DNA from: Candidatus Korarchaeum sp.
GTDB taxonomy: Archaea > Korarchaeota > Korarchaeia > Korarchaeales > Korarchaeaceae
DNA length: 64,000 nt
Assembly: GCA_038888615.1 (NCBI GenBank)
Contig: JAWAID010000002.1
Location: 337,594-401,593, forward strand
Direction of reading: 5' to 3'
Shown here: positions 16,677 to 25,577 of the stretch, piece by piece
Layout: each line of letters opens with the position of its first letter
Numbering within the stretch: the stretch's first letter is position 1
Translations under genes and position numbers: made by a program
The notes under the pieces: model-generated
What the model was told of the DNA's origin: nothing
Seen by the model: the letters and a program-made list of their open reading frames with translations, nothing else
The model's database searches: none

Positions 16677-17757
16677 TCTCTTCCTGGTTGAGATGAAGCT
16701 CGTCTCAGCGTTCGAGATAAGCTCCGGAGTGACCGAGAGGAGGCAAGGGGTCTTAGTTAGGTTGGAGGAGGACGGTTTAGTCGGCTGGGGGGAGGCTCCA
16801 GCGGATTCTCAGCCCTTTTACTCTTACGAAACATCTGAGACAGCTTTTTACGTGCTTAAGGAGTTCCTAGCTAAGCCCTTAATCGAAGCCAGTGATCCTG
16901 AGGACTTCCTAAGGAGGGTTCAGAACGTAAGAGGGCATCAGATGGCTAAAGCAGGGGCTGAGATGGCCCTATGGGACTTAGAAGCTAAGAGAAGGGGTTT
17001 ACCACTTTGGAAGTTGCTGGGAGGTGTTAGGGAGGAGATCGAGAGCGGGGTGAGCGTGGGAATTCAGAGGGACTTGAGCGAGCTCCTCAGGGTGGTGTCT
17101 TCCTTCTTGGACGATGGGTACAGGAGGGTGAAGCTCAAGATAAAGCCAGGATGGGATTTGGAGGTCCTGAGAGCTGTTAGGAGTGAGTACCCTGATTTAA
17201 TGCTTCAAGTAGACGCTAATGCTGCTTACAAGCTCCAGGACTGGCCCACGCTCAGGAAGCTGGATGATTACGGATTGGTCATGATCGAGCAGCCCCTGGA
17301 CTTTGACGACCTGCTCGATCACTCGATCCTGGCTAGGATGATGAGGACTCCCATATGCTTGGACGAGTCGATAAAGAAGCCCGAGGACGCTTACAAGGCC
17401 TACAGACTGGGTAGCTGCTCCGTTATAAACGTGAAGCCAGCTAGAGTGGGGGGGTTGAGCAACGCCAAGCTGATACACGATTTCTGCAGTAGCGTCGGCA
17501 TGCCGATATGGATAGGGGGCATGCTGGAGACCGGGGTGGGGAGGGGGCACCTGGTGGCCGCCGCCACGCTGCCCAACGTGAGGTTCCCGAACGACATATC
17601 CGCTAGCAGGAGGTACTATGAGGAGGACATAGTCGAGCCCCCTTGGGAGCTGACCGCTAGGGGTACGATGAGAGCCCCCGGTTCCCCGGGCATAGGTGTT
17701 GAGGTGCTCGAGGAGAGGGTGAGGAAGCGCTCCCTGAGGCACTTCTCACTGGCGTGA
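16660..17757 (+). CDS. Enolase-superfamily enzyme, OSBS/N-acylamino acid racemase type
   Basis: A 365-residue muconate-lactonizing-type enolase-superfamily member. The barrel residues are complete: KLKIKPG (K160, K162), D185 in QVDANAAY, E210 in IEQPL, D235 in LDESI and K259 in NVKPARVGG. The GLPLWKLLGG and VSVGI segments are typical of o-succinylbenzoate synthase / N-acylamino acid racemases. No other menaquinone gene is present here, so racemase or epimerase activity is as likely as OSBS. GTG at 16660 is chosen because it follows a GAGGAGATGAGG ribosome site and overlaps the HMG-CoA reductase 3' end; ATG 16693 is an alternative. Co-translation with HMG-CoA reductase is odd and unexplained. 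Confidence 0.83.
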   Translation: MGRKLDLFLVEMKLVSAFEISSGVTERRQGVLVRLEEDGLVGWGEAPADSQPFYSYETSETAFYVLKEFLAKPLIEASDPEDFLRRVQNVRGHQMAKAGAEMALWDLEAKRRGLPLWKLLGGVREEIESGVSVGIQRDLSELLRVVSSFLDDGYRRVKLKIKPGWDLEVLRAVRSEYPDLMLQVDANAAYKLQDWPTLRKLDDYGLVMIEQPLDFDDLLDHSILARMMRTPICLDESIKKPEDAYKAYRLGSCSVINVKPARVGGLSNAKLIHDFCSSVGMPIWIGGMLETGVGRGHLVAAATLPNVRFPNDISASRRYYEEDIVEPPWELTARGTMRAPGSPGIGVEVLEERVRKRSLRHFSLA

Positions 17758-18092
17758 TTTGGGAGCGCTGAGGCGAGGATGATCAATTAACCCCTCGGGG
17801 GAACGATCTTCGGATACGTTCAGTCGGATCTGAGAGCTGAAGGATGGCGTTGAGATGGCTCCAACCGATACCTCATAGGACCGTTTTGAGGAAGCTCAGT
17901 TGGAGACCCAGTATAGATTCGAAGACCGACTGAGCGCGTGAGCTAATGAGCCCTCCAATGACCTCTGAGGTGAGTGATCTCGGCTGTGCTCGAGAGCTCC
18001 CCAGCGGAGTTGCTGGTAGTCCCACATGGTCCGCGCTCGATTACAGAGTTTTTCATAGCTCACCAAGGAGTTTGAAAGAAGTTAACATAATG
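17758..18092. other. Intergenic region, no gene recognised
   Basis: No convincing coding frame, tRNA or conserved RNA was found. A small hairpin is possible near 18000-18020 (CCAGC facing GCTGG). The right end leads into the promoter of the subtilase gene. Confidence 0.5.
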
Positions 18093-18147
18093 CTTATATT
18101 GAAACGGATACCGTTCGCGAACGGCCCCCAACGCTGGGGGTGAGAAC
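18093..18147 (+). promoter_or_regulatory. Subtilase promoter with palindrome and SD hairpin
   Basis: A TATA box CTTATATT at 18093-18100 predicts transcription start near 18120-18125. A perfect 14-bp palindrome, CCGTTCGCGAACGG, occupies 18111-18124, over the expected start site. Immediately after it CCCCCA (18125-18130) and TGGGGG (18135-18140) form a 6-bp stem with a 4-nt loop. The Shine-Dalgarno run GGGGGTGA (18136-18143) is partly inside that stem, with ATG at 18148. The palindrome could be an operator and the hairpin could limit ribosome access. Confidence 0.6.
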
Positions 18148-21100
18148 ATGAGGGCTGCATATGCCGCGCTTCTCATACTCCTGCTCGCGTTACCCTCCCT
18201 GGCAGTGGCAGCCTTCCCTCAGAAGCCGCAGCTACCCTCCAAGGAGGAGAAACCGAGCATCCCATCTAGGGTGACGAGGGGATGGGCCTACGTGAACCTG
18301 CTGAGTAAGAAGGACGCGTTAAAGCACTACTTACAGGGTTTGGAGTACAGGGTGAAGGCTCTGCAGAAGCTCGGGATGAAGGGGGACGAGATACCGGTTA
18401 GAGTGATCGTGAGGAGCGAGGAGGATTACAGGAACAAGGTGAAGCCCCTCGGGAAGGCTGGGAAGGAGCTGATCCTATCTAGAGAGGAGCTACCGAAGGA
18501 GATGAGGAACCTATCGAGTGAGAGAGCGGTATCGGTCACGATGATGCTATCGGTAGACGATCTGAGCAAGTTGGAGGAGCTTTACAGGGCTAACGTGGTC
18601 CTGGATTACGTGGTGAAGTTACCCATGGAGGTTCCTGACGTTAAGAAGCTCCACAGCAAGGTGCCTGAGGAGGACAAGGGGAAGGAGCTAGATATGATAG
18701 CCGTGAGGGAGATAATAAGGGCTAGCGTCGTCGAGCAGCAGCTCGGCATAACTGGCGACGGAGTCAGGGTGGCCGTGGTGGATACAGGAGTGGATTACAG
18801 CCACCCGGACCTGAGGGAAGCGTTGGAGTACGTCAGTTGGACGGAGGGTGGTTTCACCTACATAGAGCCTCTGGTGTTAGATGCGGATGAGAGCGAAGTG
18901 CTGACCGACTTCTACACCGGAGGAGCGGTAGGAGGATACCTGGAGATCCCCCAGGGCACTTTCAGTGGCGTGATAATAAGCGATTCCTACGTACCCGTGG
19001 ACATAAGCGGTGAGTACTTCGTCGGAGGCATACCGTCTGTCAGCGGAAACTACAAGCTGGGAGCCACTTACGATCTGGTTTACGGTGTTTACAAGGTGCT
19101 CTTAACCGACAGTAGCTCAGCAGGGTTCTACGACACCGTTATAATCGACTGGGACGGGGACAACGACTTCACAGATGAGCACTCAGCTAACTTGGTCTAC
19201 ACCTACAGTGGCGACAGGATAACCTACTACGATGCGAACGGTAACGGCGAGTACGATGATAAGGATGTGACGCTCGGTGTGATAGGCGGCTTCTTCTTCG
19301 ACCTCGGGTACTGGTTCGGTGGTGGCTTCCTGAACGGATGGGATCCTGATGGCAACTACCTCTCGTTCTTCTACGACTTTTACGGTCACGGGACGAGCTG
19401 CGCTGGAGCTATAGCTGGCAGAGGTATGTTTACATTTCCTGGAGTGGCGCCAGCTGCTAAGATAGTGGGCATCAAGTCGCTCTTCTTCGGAAACACAGAG
19501 TTGGGCATGCTCTGGGCCGCTGGCTTCGACGTAAGCCTACAGGGGGAGGTCTACTACAACCCGAGCGGAGCGGGCGTCGTGGATGGCGTCAGGGCTCACA
19601 TAATAAGCAACAGCTGGGGAGTTAGCTTCCACTACTACGACTGGTTCGGCTTCGGTTATGACTATATGAGCATGCTTGAGAACGCTTTGACCGTGCCAGG
19701 CTACCTGGATCCGAGCTTCCCGGGCGTGACGGTGGTCCACGCTGCGGGTAACGGAGGGGCCGGCTACGGTACTGTGACGGCTCCCGGAGCGGCCTCCGGC
19801 GTCATAACGGTAGGCGCTTCGACAAACTTCGTCTCGCTGGGGATGATCAATTTCCCCACTTACGGTACGCACTACGATCAGGTGATCTACTTCAGCGCGA
19901 GAGGGCCCACGCTAACGGGCGAGGTGAAGCCCGACGTGGTTAACGTAGGGGCCTGGGCCATAACGGTAGCTCCTCTATTCGGAAATGGCTGGACTATATT
20001 CGGAGGGACTAGCTTAGCCACTCCACTGACCGCCGGAGTCCTAGCGCTGGTGAAGGAGGCTAATAGAGATATAACGGATCCCAGGATGATGAAGACCATA
20101 CTGATGAGCACGGCGACTAACTTGAACTACAACGCCCTGGTGCAGGGAGCCGGAAGGGTCGATGCCTACGCAGCCACCCTGCTGGCTCTGAGGATGAAGG
20201 GAGAGGGCTCGGGCATCGCCGAGAAGACCTTCTACGTGAGCACGGGCTACACGTCAGCTAGGGAGCGTGAGGTCCTGGCGAGGGCTTGGAAGCTGAACTT
20301 CGATGATGACTCATACCCATGGGAAATAAGCAACGTCAACTTCTGGCTGCTAGTGTGGTACTACGTACATCTCACCCCATCATCTCCTGAGATACCGATC
20401 GGCCTCAATGACCCCACCGGAGGGTTGTTCCTGGGTAGGGTTACCCCAGGAGCCACTATAACATTCGACTTTAAGATAGAGAGCCCTGAGAACAATCCCT
20501 CCTCGAGCTACAGCATAAGGGCGTTGAGGTTCTCCCACCAAGCCACGACGAGCTTCACCCTCAAGTCCATACCCAGCTATGCGAGGGCTTACTACGTACT
20601 TGGGCCCGCTGCAAACTTCGCTACCACGCAGTTGATGAGGGTGAGCGCTGTCATGTCCTATGCAAGCTTCGATCCCGAGGACGACTATGTTTCCGATGGC
20701 TACTTCTACCTCTACGTCTTCGATTGGGTGGACGCTAACGGGAACAAGCAGATCGAGTACGGAGAGCTCCAGCGTATGAACTACGCTGTCAACACCGGAA
20801 CTACCAACGAGGTGCTTGTCTCTGATCCCGGAACAGTAGCTAGACCCGGATCGTATCTCGTCGTCGGAGTACTCAACCGCTTCCCGAGGAACATAGATCT
20901 GAGCGTCAGGGTATCTAGGTTCGCCCTAGCCACTGACACCGCGGCTACCTTCACGCCGGCCTCAGGGAGTCTCAACGAAGGGGAAAGCGTCACCGTGACG
21001 GGGAGGCTGAAGGCTAGCACCATCAACGGGGTGAACGAGGGCCTGATAGAGGTTAACTTCGGCGACTTCACGAAGGTCATACCCTACAGCTACGTCGTCT

Positions 21101-22002
21101 ACTCACCACTCACCGCTTCGGTCACCTTAACGCCCGGAGCTAGCGAGACCAGGCTGTACGATCCGGGAGCTGTGAGAGGTCTCTTCGACTGGGATTGGCG
21201 TTACGAAGCCGGAGATTGGAGGGTTTACTACGTCAGCGTGAGTGATCCCAAGGCTACAGCATTAGAGGTTACCTTCAGATGGCAGAAACCCAAGAGTAAC
21301 CTCTACGTGATGGTCCTAGGGCCGGATGGACAGTTCGCCGGCTACAACTTCGGGCAGGGAGTGGGGCAGCACTGGTGGATAGGCGGCGGTGTCTTCGTGT
21401 GGGAGAACGTGGGCAGCGTCAACGATAAGGTGGCTAAGAACTTCGCCGCCGTGGATTACGTAATGTGGGGTGGAGAGTACGCTAACAAGATAGAGCTCAA
21501 TGGGCCCGGGGTGTACACAATCTACGTGCACAACGTGCTCTACGACAACTACCCGAGCACCTTCGAGCCGATAGTCGGGCAGGTCAGGCTGATGAAGAGC
21601 ACCAAGGTGCTGCCCGGACAGATGCTAGCTATGGTAGGTAAGCCCGCTAGCTTCTACACGTCCTTGGTCCTCACACCGTACAAGACGGCCCCGCCCATGC
21701 CTGGATGGAGCAGCTACGAGATTTACGCATACGCTGAATTTCCAATAGAGGTCACTCCGGATACCGTAACCTCCACGAGCTCCGTGAGCGTGGTGAACAC
21801 TTACCCACCGATGATGATCTATTCCTCTGGTTGGGCGATATCCCCGAGTTTAGCGGCCGTGTTGTTCGAATGCTCGTTACCTCAGCTCCAGGTGAACTAT
21901 AGGTACTACAACGAGTTCAACATAGACGTTTACGGTTACTACTGGCCGTTCTACGATTGGACTAAGGTCGTGGCTTACTATAAGATCTCACCGGGAGAGT
22001 AG
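18148..22002 (+). CDS. Large secreted subtilisin-like serine protease (S8 family)
   Basis: A 1284-residue extracellular protease. Residues 1-22 form a signal peptide ending near AVAAF. A propeptide-like region spans about 40-190. The catalytic triad is readable: D212 in AVVDTGVDYSHPDL, H414 in YGHGTSCAG and S622 in GGTSLATP, with the oxyanion-hole Asn near 535 (AAGNGG). The gap of about 200 residues between Asp and His is far longer than in simple subtilisins and contains Asp/Tyr/Gly-rich segments that could bind calcium. After the catalytic domain (about 690) come some 600 residues of beta-rich sequence, probably several Ig-like or jelly-roll domains, and no C-terminal membrane anchor is obvious. 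It is monocistronic. Role: extracellular protein or peptide degradation, or S-layer-associated turnover. Confidence 0.93.
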   Translation: MRAAYAALLILLLALPSLAVAAFPQKPQLPSKEEKPSIPSRVTRGWAYVNLLSKKDALKHYLQGLEYRVKALQKLGMKGDEIPVRVIVRSEEDYRNKVKPLGKAGKELILSREELPKEMRNLSSERAVSVTMMLSVDDLSKLEELYRANVVLDYVVKLPMEVPDVKKLHSKVPEEDKGKELDMIAVREIIRASVVEQQLGITGDGVRVAVVDTGVDYSHPDLREALEYVSWTEGGFTYIEPLVLDADESEVLTDFYTGGAVGGYLEIPQGTFSGVIISDSYVPVDISGEYFVGGIPSVSGNYKLGATYDLVYGVYKVLLTDSSSAGFYDTVIIDWDGDNDFTDEHSANLVYTYSGDRITYYDANGNGEYDDKDVTLGVIGGFFFDLGYWFGGGFLNGWDPDGNYLSFFYDFYGHGTSCAGAIAGRGMFTFPGVAPAAKIVGIKSLFFGNTELGMLWAAGFDVSLQGEVYYNPSGAGVVDGVRAHIISNSWGVSFHYYDWFGFGYDYMSMLENALTVPGYLDPSFPGVTVVHAAGNGGAGYGTVTAPGAASGVITVGASTNFVSLGMINFPTYGTHYDQVIYFSARGPTLTGEVKPDVVNVGAWAITVAPLFGNGWTIFGGTSLATPLTAGVLALVKEANRDITDPRMMKTILMSTATNLNYNALVQGAGRVDAYAATLLALRMKGEGSGIAEKTFYVSTGYTSAREREVLARAWKLNFDDDSYPWEISNVNFWLLVWYYVHLTPSSPEIPIGLNDPTGGLFLGRVTPGATITFDFKIESPENNPSSSYSIRALRFSHQATTSFTLKSIPSYARAYYVLGPAANFATTQLMRVSAVMSYASFDPEDDYVSDGYFYLYVFDWVDANGNKQIEYGELQRMNYAVNTGTTNEVLVSDPGTVARPGSYLVVGVLNRFPRNIDLSVRVSRFALATDTAATFTPASGSLNEGESVTVTGRLKASTINGVNEGLIEVNFGDFTKVIPYSYVVYSPLTASVTLTPGASETRLYDPGAVRGLFDWDWRYEAGDWRVYYVSVSDPKATALEVTFRWQKPKSNLYVMVLGPDGQFAGYNFGQGVGQHWWIGGGVFVWENVGSVNDKVAKNFAAVDYVMWGGEYANKIELNGPGVYTIYVHNVLYDNYPSTFEPIVGQVRLMKSTKVLPGQMLAMVGKPASFYTSLVLTPYKTAPPMPGWSSYEIYAYAEFPIEVTPDTVTSTSSVSVVNTYPPMMIYSSGWAISPSLAAVLFECSLPQLQVNYRYYNEFNIDVYGYYWPFYDWTKVVAYYKISPGE

Positions 22003-22013
22003 CGCTCACCCTC

Positions 22014-22025
22014 TCTCCTTTTTTA
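22014..22025 (+). terminator. T-run terminator after subtilase
   Basis: A CTCC-T6-A run follows the subtilase stop by about 16 nt. Archaeal termination commonly uses such T-tracts on the non-template strand. There is no strong hairpin. Confidence 0.35.
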
Positions 22026-22049
22026 TCCTCCAGCTTCCCTTATCACCCC

Positions 22050-22565
22050 AGTAGGTCGAGCGGTCCCGAGCTGATCATGTCCGCTGCCGTAGCTGCCACC
22101 ATTGTTGCCATGAACCTCCCTAACCCCCCTATCCCGTTCATTCCCAGCAGCCCCCTCAACCTCCTCGAGTTGACGAGTATGAGGTAGACGGGAGGCCGCT
22201 ACTAGCATGAGGGATGAAGCTTACCCGTACTCCCTCGAGTACTTGCTGGAGAGGAGGAGTATGGTCGTCATCCAGGACCATTGAGGAGCGGGTAGCTAGG
22301 GGGCACTACGGCCAGCTCTTCCTCCTCAACGATCTTCGTCCTAGGCATCCCCTGGAGCATGTCACGGCTAGGACGAGCAGTATAGCCCCTCCTCCCAGCC
22401 TAAGCCCCCTCACGGTTATCCCCAACGTCCCCAATACCAATCGCCAGCCACTGAGAACCATCATCGCGAATATCGTGATCGAGTGACCCTTATCATCCCC
22501 CTCAGCTCCCCCTATCCTCGGTCAGGGAGGGGAACATAGGTACGCTCATGGGATAGTATGGCGAA
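22050..22565 (-). pseudogene. MarC (UPF0056) family membrane protein remnant
   Basis: Reading the minus strand in several frames gives consecutive pieces of a MarC-type protein: near 22510-22560 PMSVPMFPSLTED, near 22370-22480 LGTLGITVRGLRLGGGAILLVLAV, then in another frame DMLQGMPRTKIVEEEELAVVPLATP-like sequence with PLLNGPG, and near 22055-22190 LILVNSRRLRGLLGMNGIGGL and a final helix MVAATAADMI. Stops and shifts separate them, and the part between the first and second pieces is too short for the family, so there is also an internal deletion. It is certainly non-functional as a full-length protein. The adjacent radical SAM gene is intact. Confidence 0.6.
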
Positions 22566-22601
22566 TATTGAGTGGCTGCTACCTCAGCTTCATAGCTACC
22601 C

Positions 22602-23648
22602 TCAGCTTCGGTACCTCGCCGCTATCTTACCCCTCACGGGGATCCCCCTACCGCAGCTCGGGCATCTCCAGGAGCCTCCATCGTGCGTTAATCTCACGAA
22701 GGTGAGCCTGTTGAACTGCCTCCTCATTAGGAGCTTCCCACAGGAGGGGCAGTAGGTGCTCTCGAGCTCAGGGCTGAAGAGGTTTCCCACGTACACGAAG
22801 CTCAGCCCCTCCTCCATGGCCCTCCTCCTGAGCTCGAGTAGGAGGCTGACGCCAGTCTGGGGCTCCCTCCACCTGTTCGCGGGAAAGTAGCGGTTGATGT
22901 GCAGCGGTACCTCGGGGTCCAAGTAACTGATGTGCTTATCCAGGATCCAATCGAAGCAGCCCTCAGTATCGTTAGCCCCGGTGACCACAAGATACACCAT
23001 CTCGACGTGACCCCCTGCTCCCAGCACTTCCCTCGCATTCCTGAATATCACCTCATGATTCACGTGGGGCAGCAGCCTCTTAGCCGCCATCTCGGGGCAC
23101 CCCTTTATGTCGATACTCCAGCCATCGACACCAGCCCTAATAAGCTCCCTCAGGGCTTCTAGGGTGAAGTAACCGTTTGTCACTACCATAGAGTAGAGCC
23201 CGTCCCTCGAGGCCAGCTCCGAAGCATCTAACACGAAGTCGAAGTTCGTAGCTGGTTCATTTAGACTCGCTGATATACCATAATCCCCTCTCACCTTAGC
23301 TAGGGCCACTAACTCGGAGGGTGAGAACTCTCGAGCCCTCTCAGGAGGCCAGGAGAAGCTTATCTCGTGGTTCTGACACCAGGGGCAGTAGAAGTTGCAC
23401 CCGTAGTTCGAGTAGGTTAAAGCGGTGCTCCCCGGCCAGTAGTGGAAGAGGGGCTTTATCTCGATTGGCCTGCTCTCCAGGTAGCTCAGCTTACCGTAGC
23501 CCGTGTGATAGAGCTTACCCCCGACGTTAGCGTAGTTCCCGCAGGAACCCTTCCTCCCCTCATCGAGGAGGCAACCCCTCTCGCAGACCAGGCACCTGAC
23601 CTTATCATCCTCCTCCCTCCAGAGCCTCGCTTCCCTGAGCCCCCTCAT
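22602..23648 (-). CDS. Radical SAM protein, AmmeMemoRadiSam-type
   Basis: A 348-residue radical SAM enzyme. The cluster motif CNFYCPWC (C84, C88, C91) binds the 4Fe-4S cluster, and an N-terminal set CLVCERGC...GSCG (about 19-36) is typical of the pyruvate-formate-lyase-activating-like family linked to AMMECR1/Memo genes. The C-terminus has two CPSCG pairs forming a zinc ribbon. The substrate of this family is unknown. The frame is open to 23732, but ATG 23648 is chosen: it follows CAGGAG and overlaps the previous stop as ATGA, so translation is coupled to the winged-helix gene. AMMECR1 and Memo genes are not present nearby. Confidence 0.8.
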   Translation of the reverse strand: MRGLREARLWREEDDKVRCLVCERGCLLDEGRKGSCGNYANVGGKLYHTGYGKLSYLESRPIEIKPLFHYWPGSTALTYSNYGCNFYCPWCQNHEISFSWPPERAREFSPSELVALAKVRGDYGISASLNEPATNFDFVLDASELASRDGLYSMVVTNGYFTLEALRELIRAGVDGWSIDIKGCPEMAAKRLLPHVNHEVIFRNAREVLGAGGHVEMVYLVVTGANDTEGCFDWILDKHISYLDPEVPLHINRYFPANRWREPQTGVSLLLELRRRAMEEGLSFVYVGNLFSPELESTYCPSCGKLLMRRQFNRLTFVRLTHDGGSWRCPSCGRGIPVRGKIAARYRS

Positions 23649-24535
23649 CTCCTGAGCCTCACCACGGTCACGTTGCCCCTCCTCTCCAGCGAGACGAGCC
23701 CCTCCCTCTCGAGCCTCCTCAACCTCCTCCATACGGTCGCCCTAGGCAGGTTCAGAGCTTTAGTGAGATCAGCTTGAGTTATCTCACCTCCCCTCTCCCT
23801 CAACTCCCTCAATATCGACTCCTCTATCTGATCCCCCTTCGGAAAGCTCTTGGGACTAGCTCTCCTACTGAGTAGAAGTAGCGCTGGGATCATGAGGATG
23901 ATGGGGATCAGGTAGATGATGTACTGTGTGTTCACAGGGCTCTCCTGGGTTGTAGTGCTCTGATTGAGGCTCCTCATCTCCCCCAGTTCGGTTGAAGACG
24001 CGCTGACCTCACTCGTTGAGGTCAACGTCGGTCTAGGCTGAAGGACGGATGTCTCGAACTTATAGGAGATCCACAGGCTTCCCGTTTGGAATTTGAGCTT
24101 TATCCAGTCTCCCTCCGATCCTATCTCCTCGGGAACCGTTGAAATCCCTATTATAGTCGCATCGGATGGTACGAGGACGTGGGTCACTTGGGAGGGGAGC
24201 GATATCGACGCGTTCCAGATGATGCCCCGCTTCGATGTCAGGGAAGGGGTCTGGTAGTTCACCTCCACCTCCGCTAAGCCCAAGGTATCTACGTAGAGCG
24301 AGCTACCCCTCAGCGTGTGGTTGAGGAGGAGCCCGTTACTGCTCACGATCAGGTTATGAGGCTCCCCCTGTAGCTTGAGTTCGTACCGCGCCGTCTCGAT
24401 CCCCGAGACGAGTAAGGTCACCTCGGCCCAGCCGTCGGGGAATATCACCACGAATGCCTCCGTGATGGGAGTTGAGCTCACTCCCGCTAACGGGAGGATG
24501 AGGAGGAGCAGTAGTGCGAGCGATGACCTCATCAT
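23645..24535 (-). CDS. Membrane-anchored winged-helix regulator
   Basis: A 296-residue protein with an N-terminal signal peptide (LLLLLILPLAGVSS), an extracytoplasmic beta-rich domain (about 25-190), one membrane segment (YIIYLIPIILMIPALLLL, about 205-222), and a cytoplasmic C-terminal winged helix: ITQADLTKALNLPRATVWRRL is the HTH and GNVTVVRLRR the wing. This arrangement, known in many archaea, would pass an external signal to DNA directly. It lies between a secreted coiled-coil/sequon-rich protein and the radical SAM enzyme, whose start it overlaps. Target genes are unknown, possibly this operon. Confidence 0.78.
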   Translation of the reverse strand: MMRSSLALLLLLILPLAGVSSTPITEAFVVIFPDGWAEVTLLVSGIETARYELKLQGEPHNLIVSSNGLLLNHTLRGSSLYVDTLGLAEVEVNYQTPSLTSKRGIIWNASISLPSQVTHVLVPSDATIIGISTVPEEIGSEGDWIKLKFQTGSLWISYKFETSVLQPRPTLTSTSEVSASSTELGEMRSLNQSTTTQESPVNTQYIIYLIPIILMIPALLLLSRRASPKSFPKGDQIEESILRELRERGGEITQADLTKALNLPRATVWRRLRRLEREGLVSLERRGNVTVVRLRR

Positions 24536-24578
24536 CGCGCCTTCAACCTAGGGAAATAAAAAGGTGAGCAGTAGTGGA

Positions 24579-25577
24579 TCATCCCTTCTTCCCCTTACCA
24601 GGGGACTCCGGCTTCCCCTTATCCTCCTTCTTCTCCTTCCCCGGAGGTACCTCAGGCTTACCTACTCCTGGCTTCCCCTTATCCTCCCAAGCTCCCTTCT
24701 TCTCCAGCCCTGGGGGTATCAGGTGATCCGGCTTAGCTGTCTCGTTCCTGATACGCGCCCTTATCTCCTCCAGTTTCTTCGTCTTGATAGCGTTCGAGGA
24801 GCTCATCTTCAGTAGCTTCACTATCTGAGCCATTATTTTATTCGCTTCAGCCATCAGCTGAGCTGCAGCGTTAGCGTTCCCTGCTAGGGCTTGAGCCCTC
24901 GCTTCCTCTAAGAGCTGAGCTGCTTGATCCGAGAGGTCCTTGGCGACGCTCACGTTTAAACTAGCGTTCTCCGCTCTGGCTATGATAGCGTTGAGCCTCG
25001 CTAACCTCACCTCATGCCTGAGTATAGCTACCAACAGGCCGGGTGCGACTTTAGAAACATTAACGGTGGCGTTAACGGTAGCATTCACAGTAGCATTGAC
25101 TGTAGCGTTAGTGGTCACGTTAGTGTTCATAGAGGCATTAACTGTAGCGTTGGTGACGCTGACCGCTTCAACTACGCGGGATCCGAAGCACTGCCCCACC
25201 GTTATCCAAGCTCTTCCGAGAGTGTTCAAAGCCTTAAGAGCGAGTTTTGCAGCTTCCTTATAGTTCCCTGCTGATAGAAAGCTCTTTGCCTGCTCTATGT
25301 AACTATCCGCGATCTCCAGGATACCAGATATCTCCTCCTGCGAGCAGCTGGAGGCTGTCGTGCTCGTCTCGGCCGTACTGTCCTCCGCTGTCGTATTCGT
25401 CGTCACATTAGCTTCCGCGGTCTCCAGACCCCCGATTATCGCCAGGAGTTCGCTCCTCGATTTCTCATAGAGCTCTATCAAGTAGGAAGCTGAGTAAGAG
25501 TCCATGGCTACTGATGAGAGCGGCCCCACGATTAGTAGGGCGAGCAGAGGTACCGCGAGGACATTACCCGCGCGCAT
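24579..25577 (-). CDS. Secreted protein with NAT sequon repeats
   Basis: A 332-residue exported protein: signal peptide at 1-24, a helical region (about 75-130), then a stretch near 140-170 built of NAT/NVT units (TNATVNATVNATVN-like), each an N-glycosylation sequon, followed by a long Ala/Leu/Glu-rich helical domain (180-260) and a Lys/Gly/Pro-rich tail with repeated GKGKPE/PGKEKK units. It probably forms a heavily glycosylated extended linker between helical domains. No catalytic motif is visible. The start overlaps the end of the next upstream gene by 14 nt. Most likely a surface or matrix component; function unknown. Confidence 0.65.
   Translation of the reverse strand: MRAGNVLAVPLLALLIVGPLSSVAMDSYSASYLIELYEKSRSELLAIIGGLETAEANVTTNTTAEDSTAETSTTASSCSQEEISGILEIADSYIEQAKSFLSAGNYKEAAKLALKALNTLGRAWITVGQCFGSRVVEAVSVTNATVNASMNTNVTTNATVNATVNATVNATVNVSKVAPGLLVAILRHEVRLARLNAIIARAENASLNVSVAKDLSDQAAQLLEEARAQALAGNANAAAQLMAEANKIMAQIVKLLKMSSSNAIKTKKLEEIRARIRNETAKPDHLIPPGLEKKGAWEDKGKPGVGKPEVPPGKEKKEDKGKPESPGKGKKG

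Noticed and set aside
17758-18092. Possible tRNA or structured RNA before the subtilase
   Set aside because: No TPsiC-like arm, acceptor stem or known RNA motif could be assembled; only a small hairpin.
23649-23732. Longer N-terminus of the radical SAM protein
   Set aside because: The extra 28 residues overlap the preceding gene, are low-complexity and lack family features, while ATG 23648 has a ribosome site and ATGA coupling.
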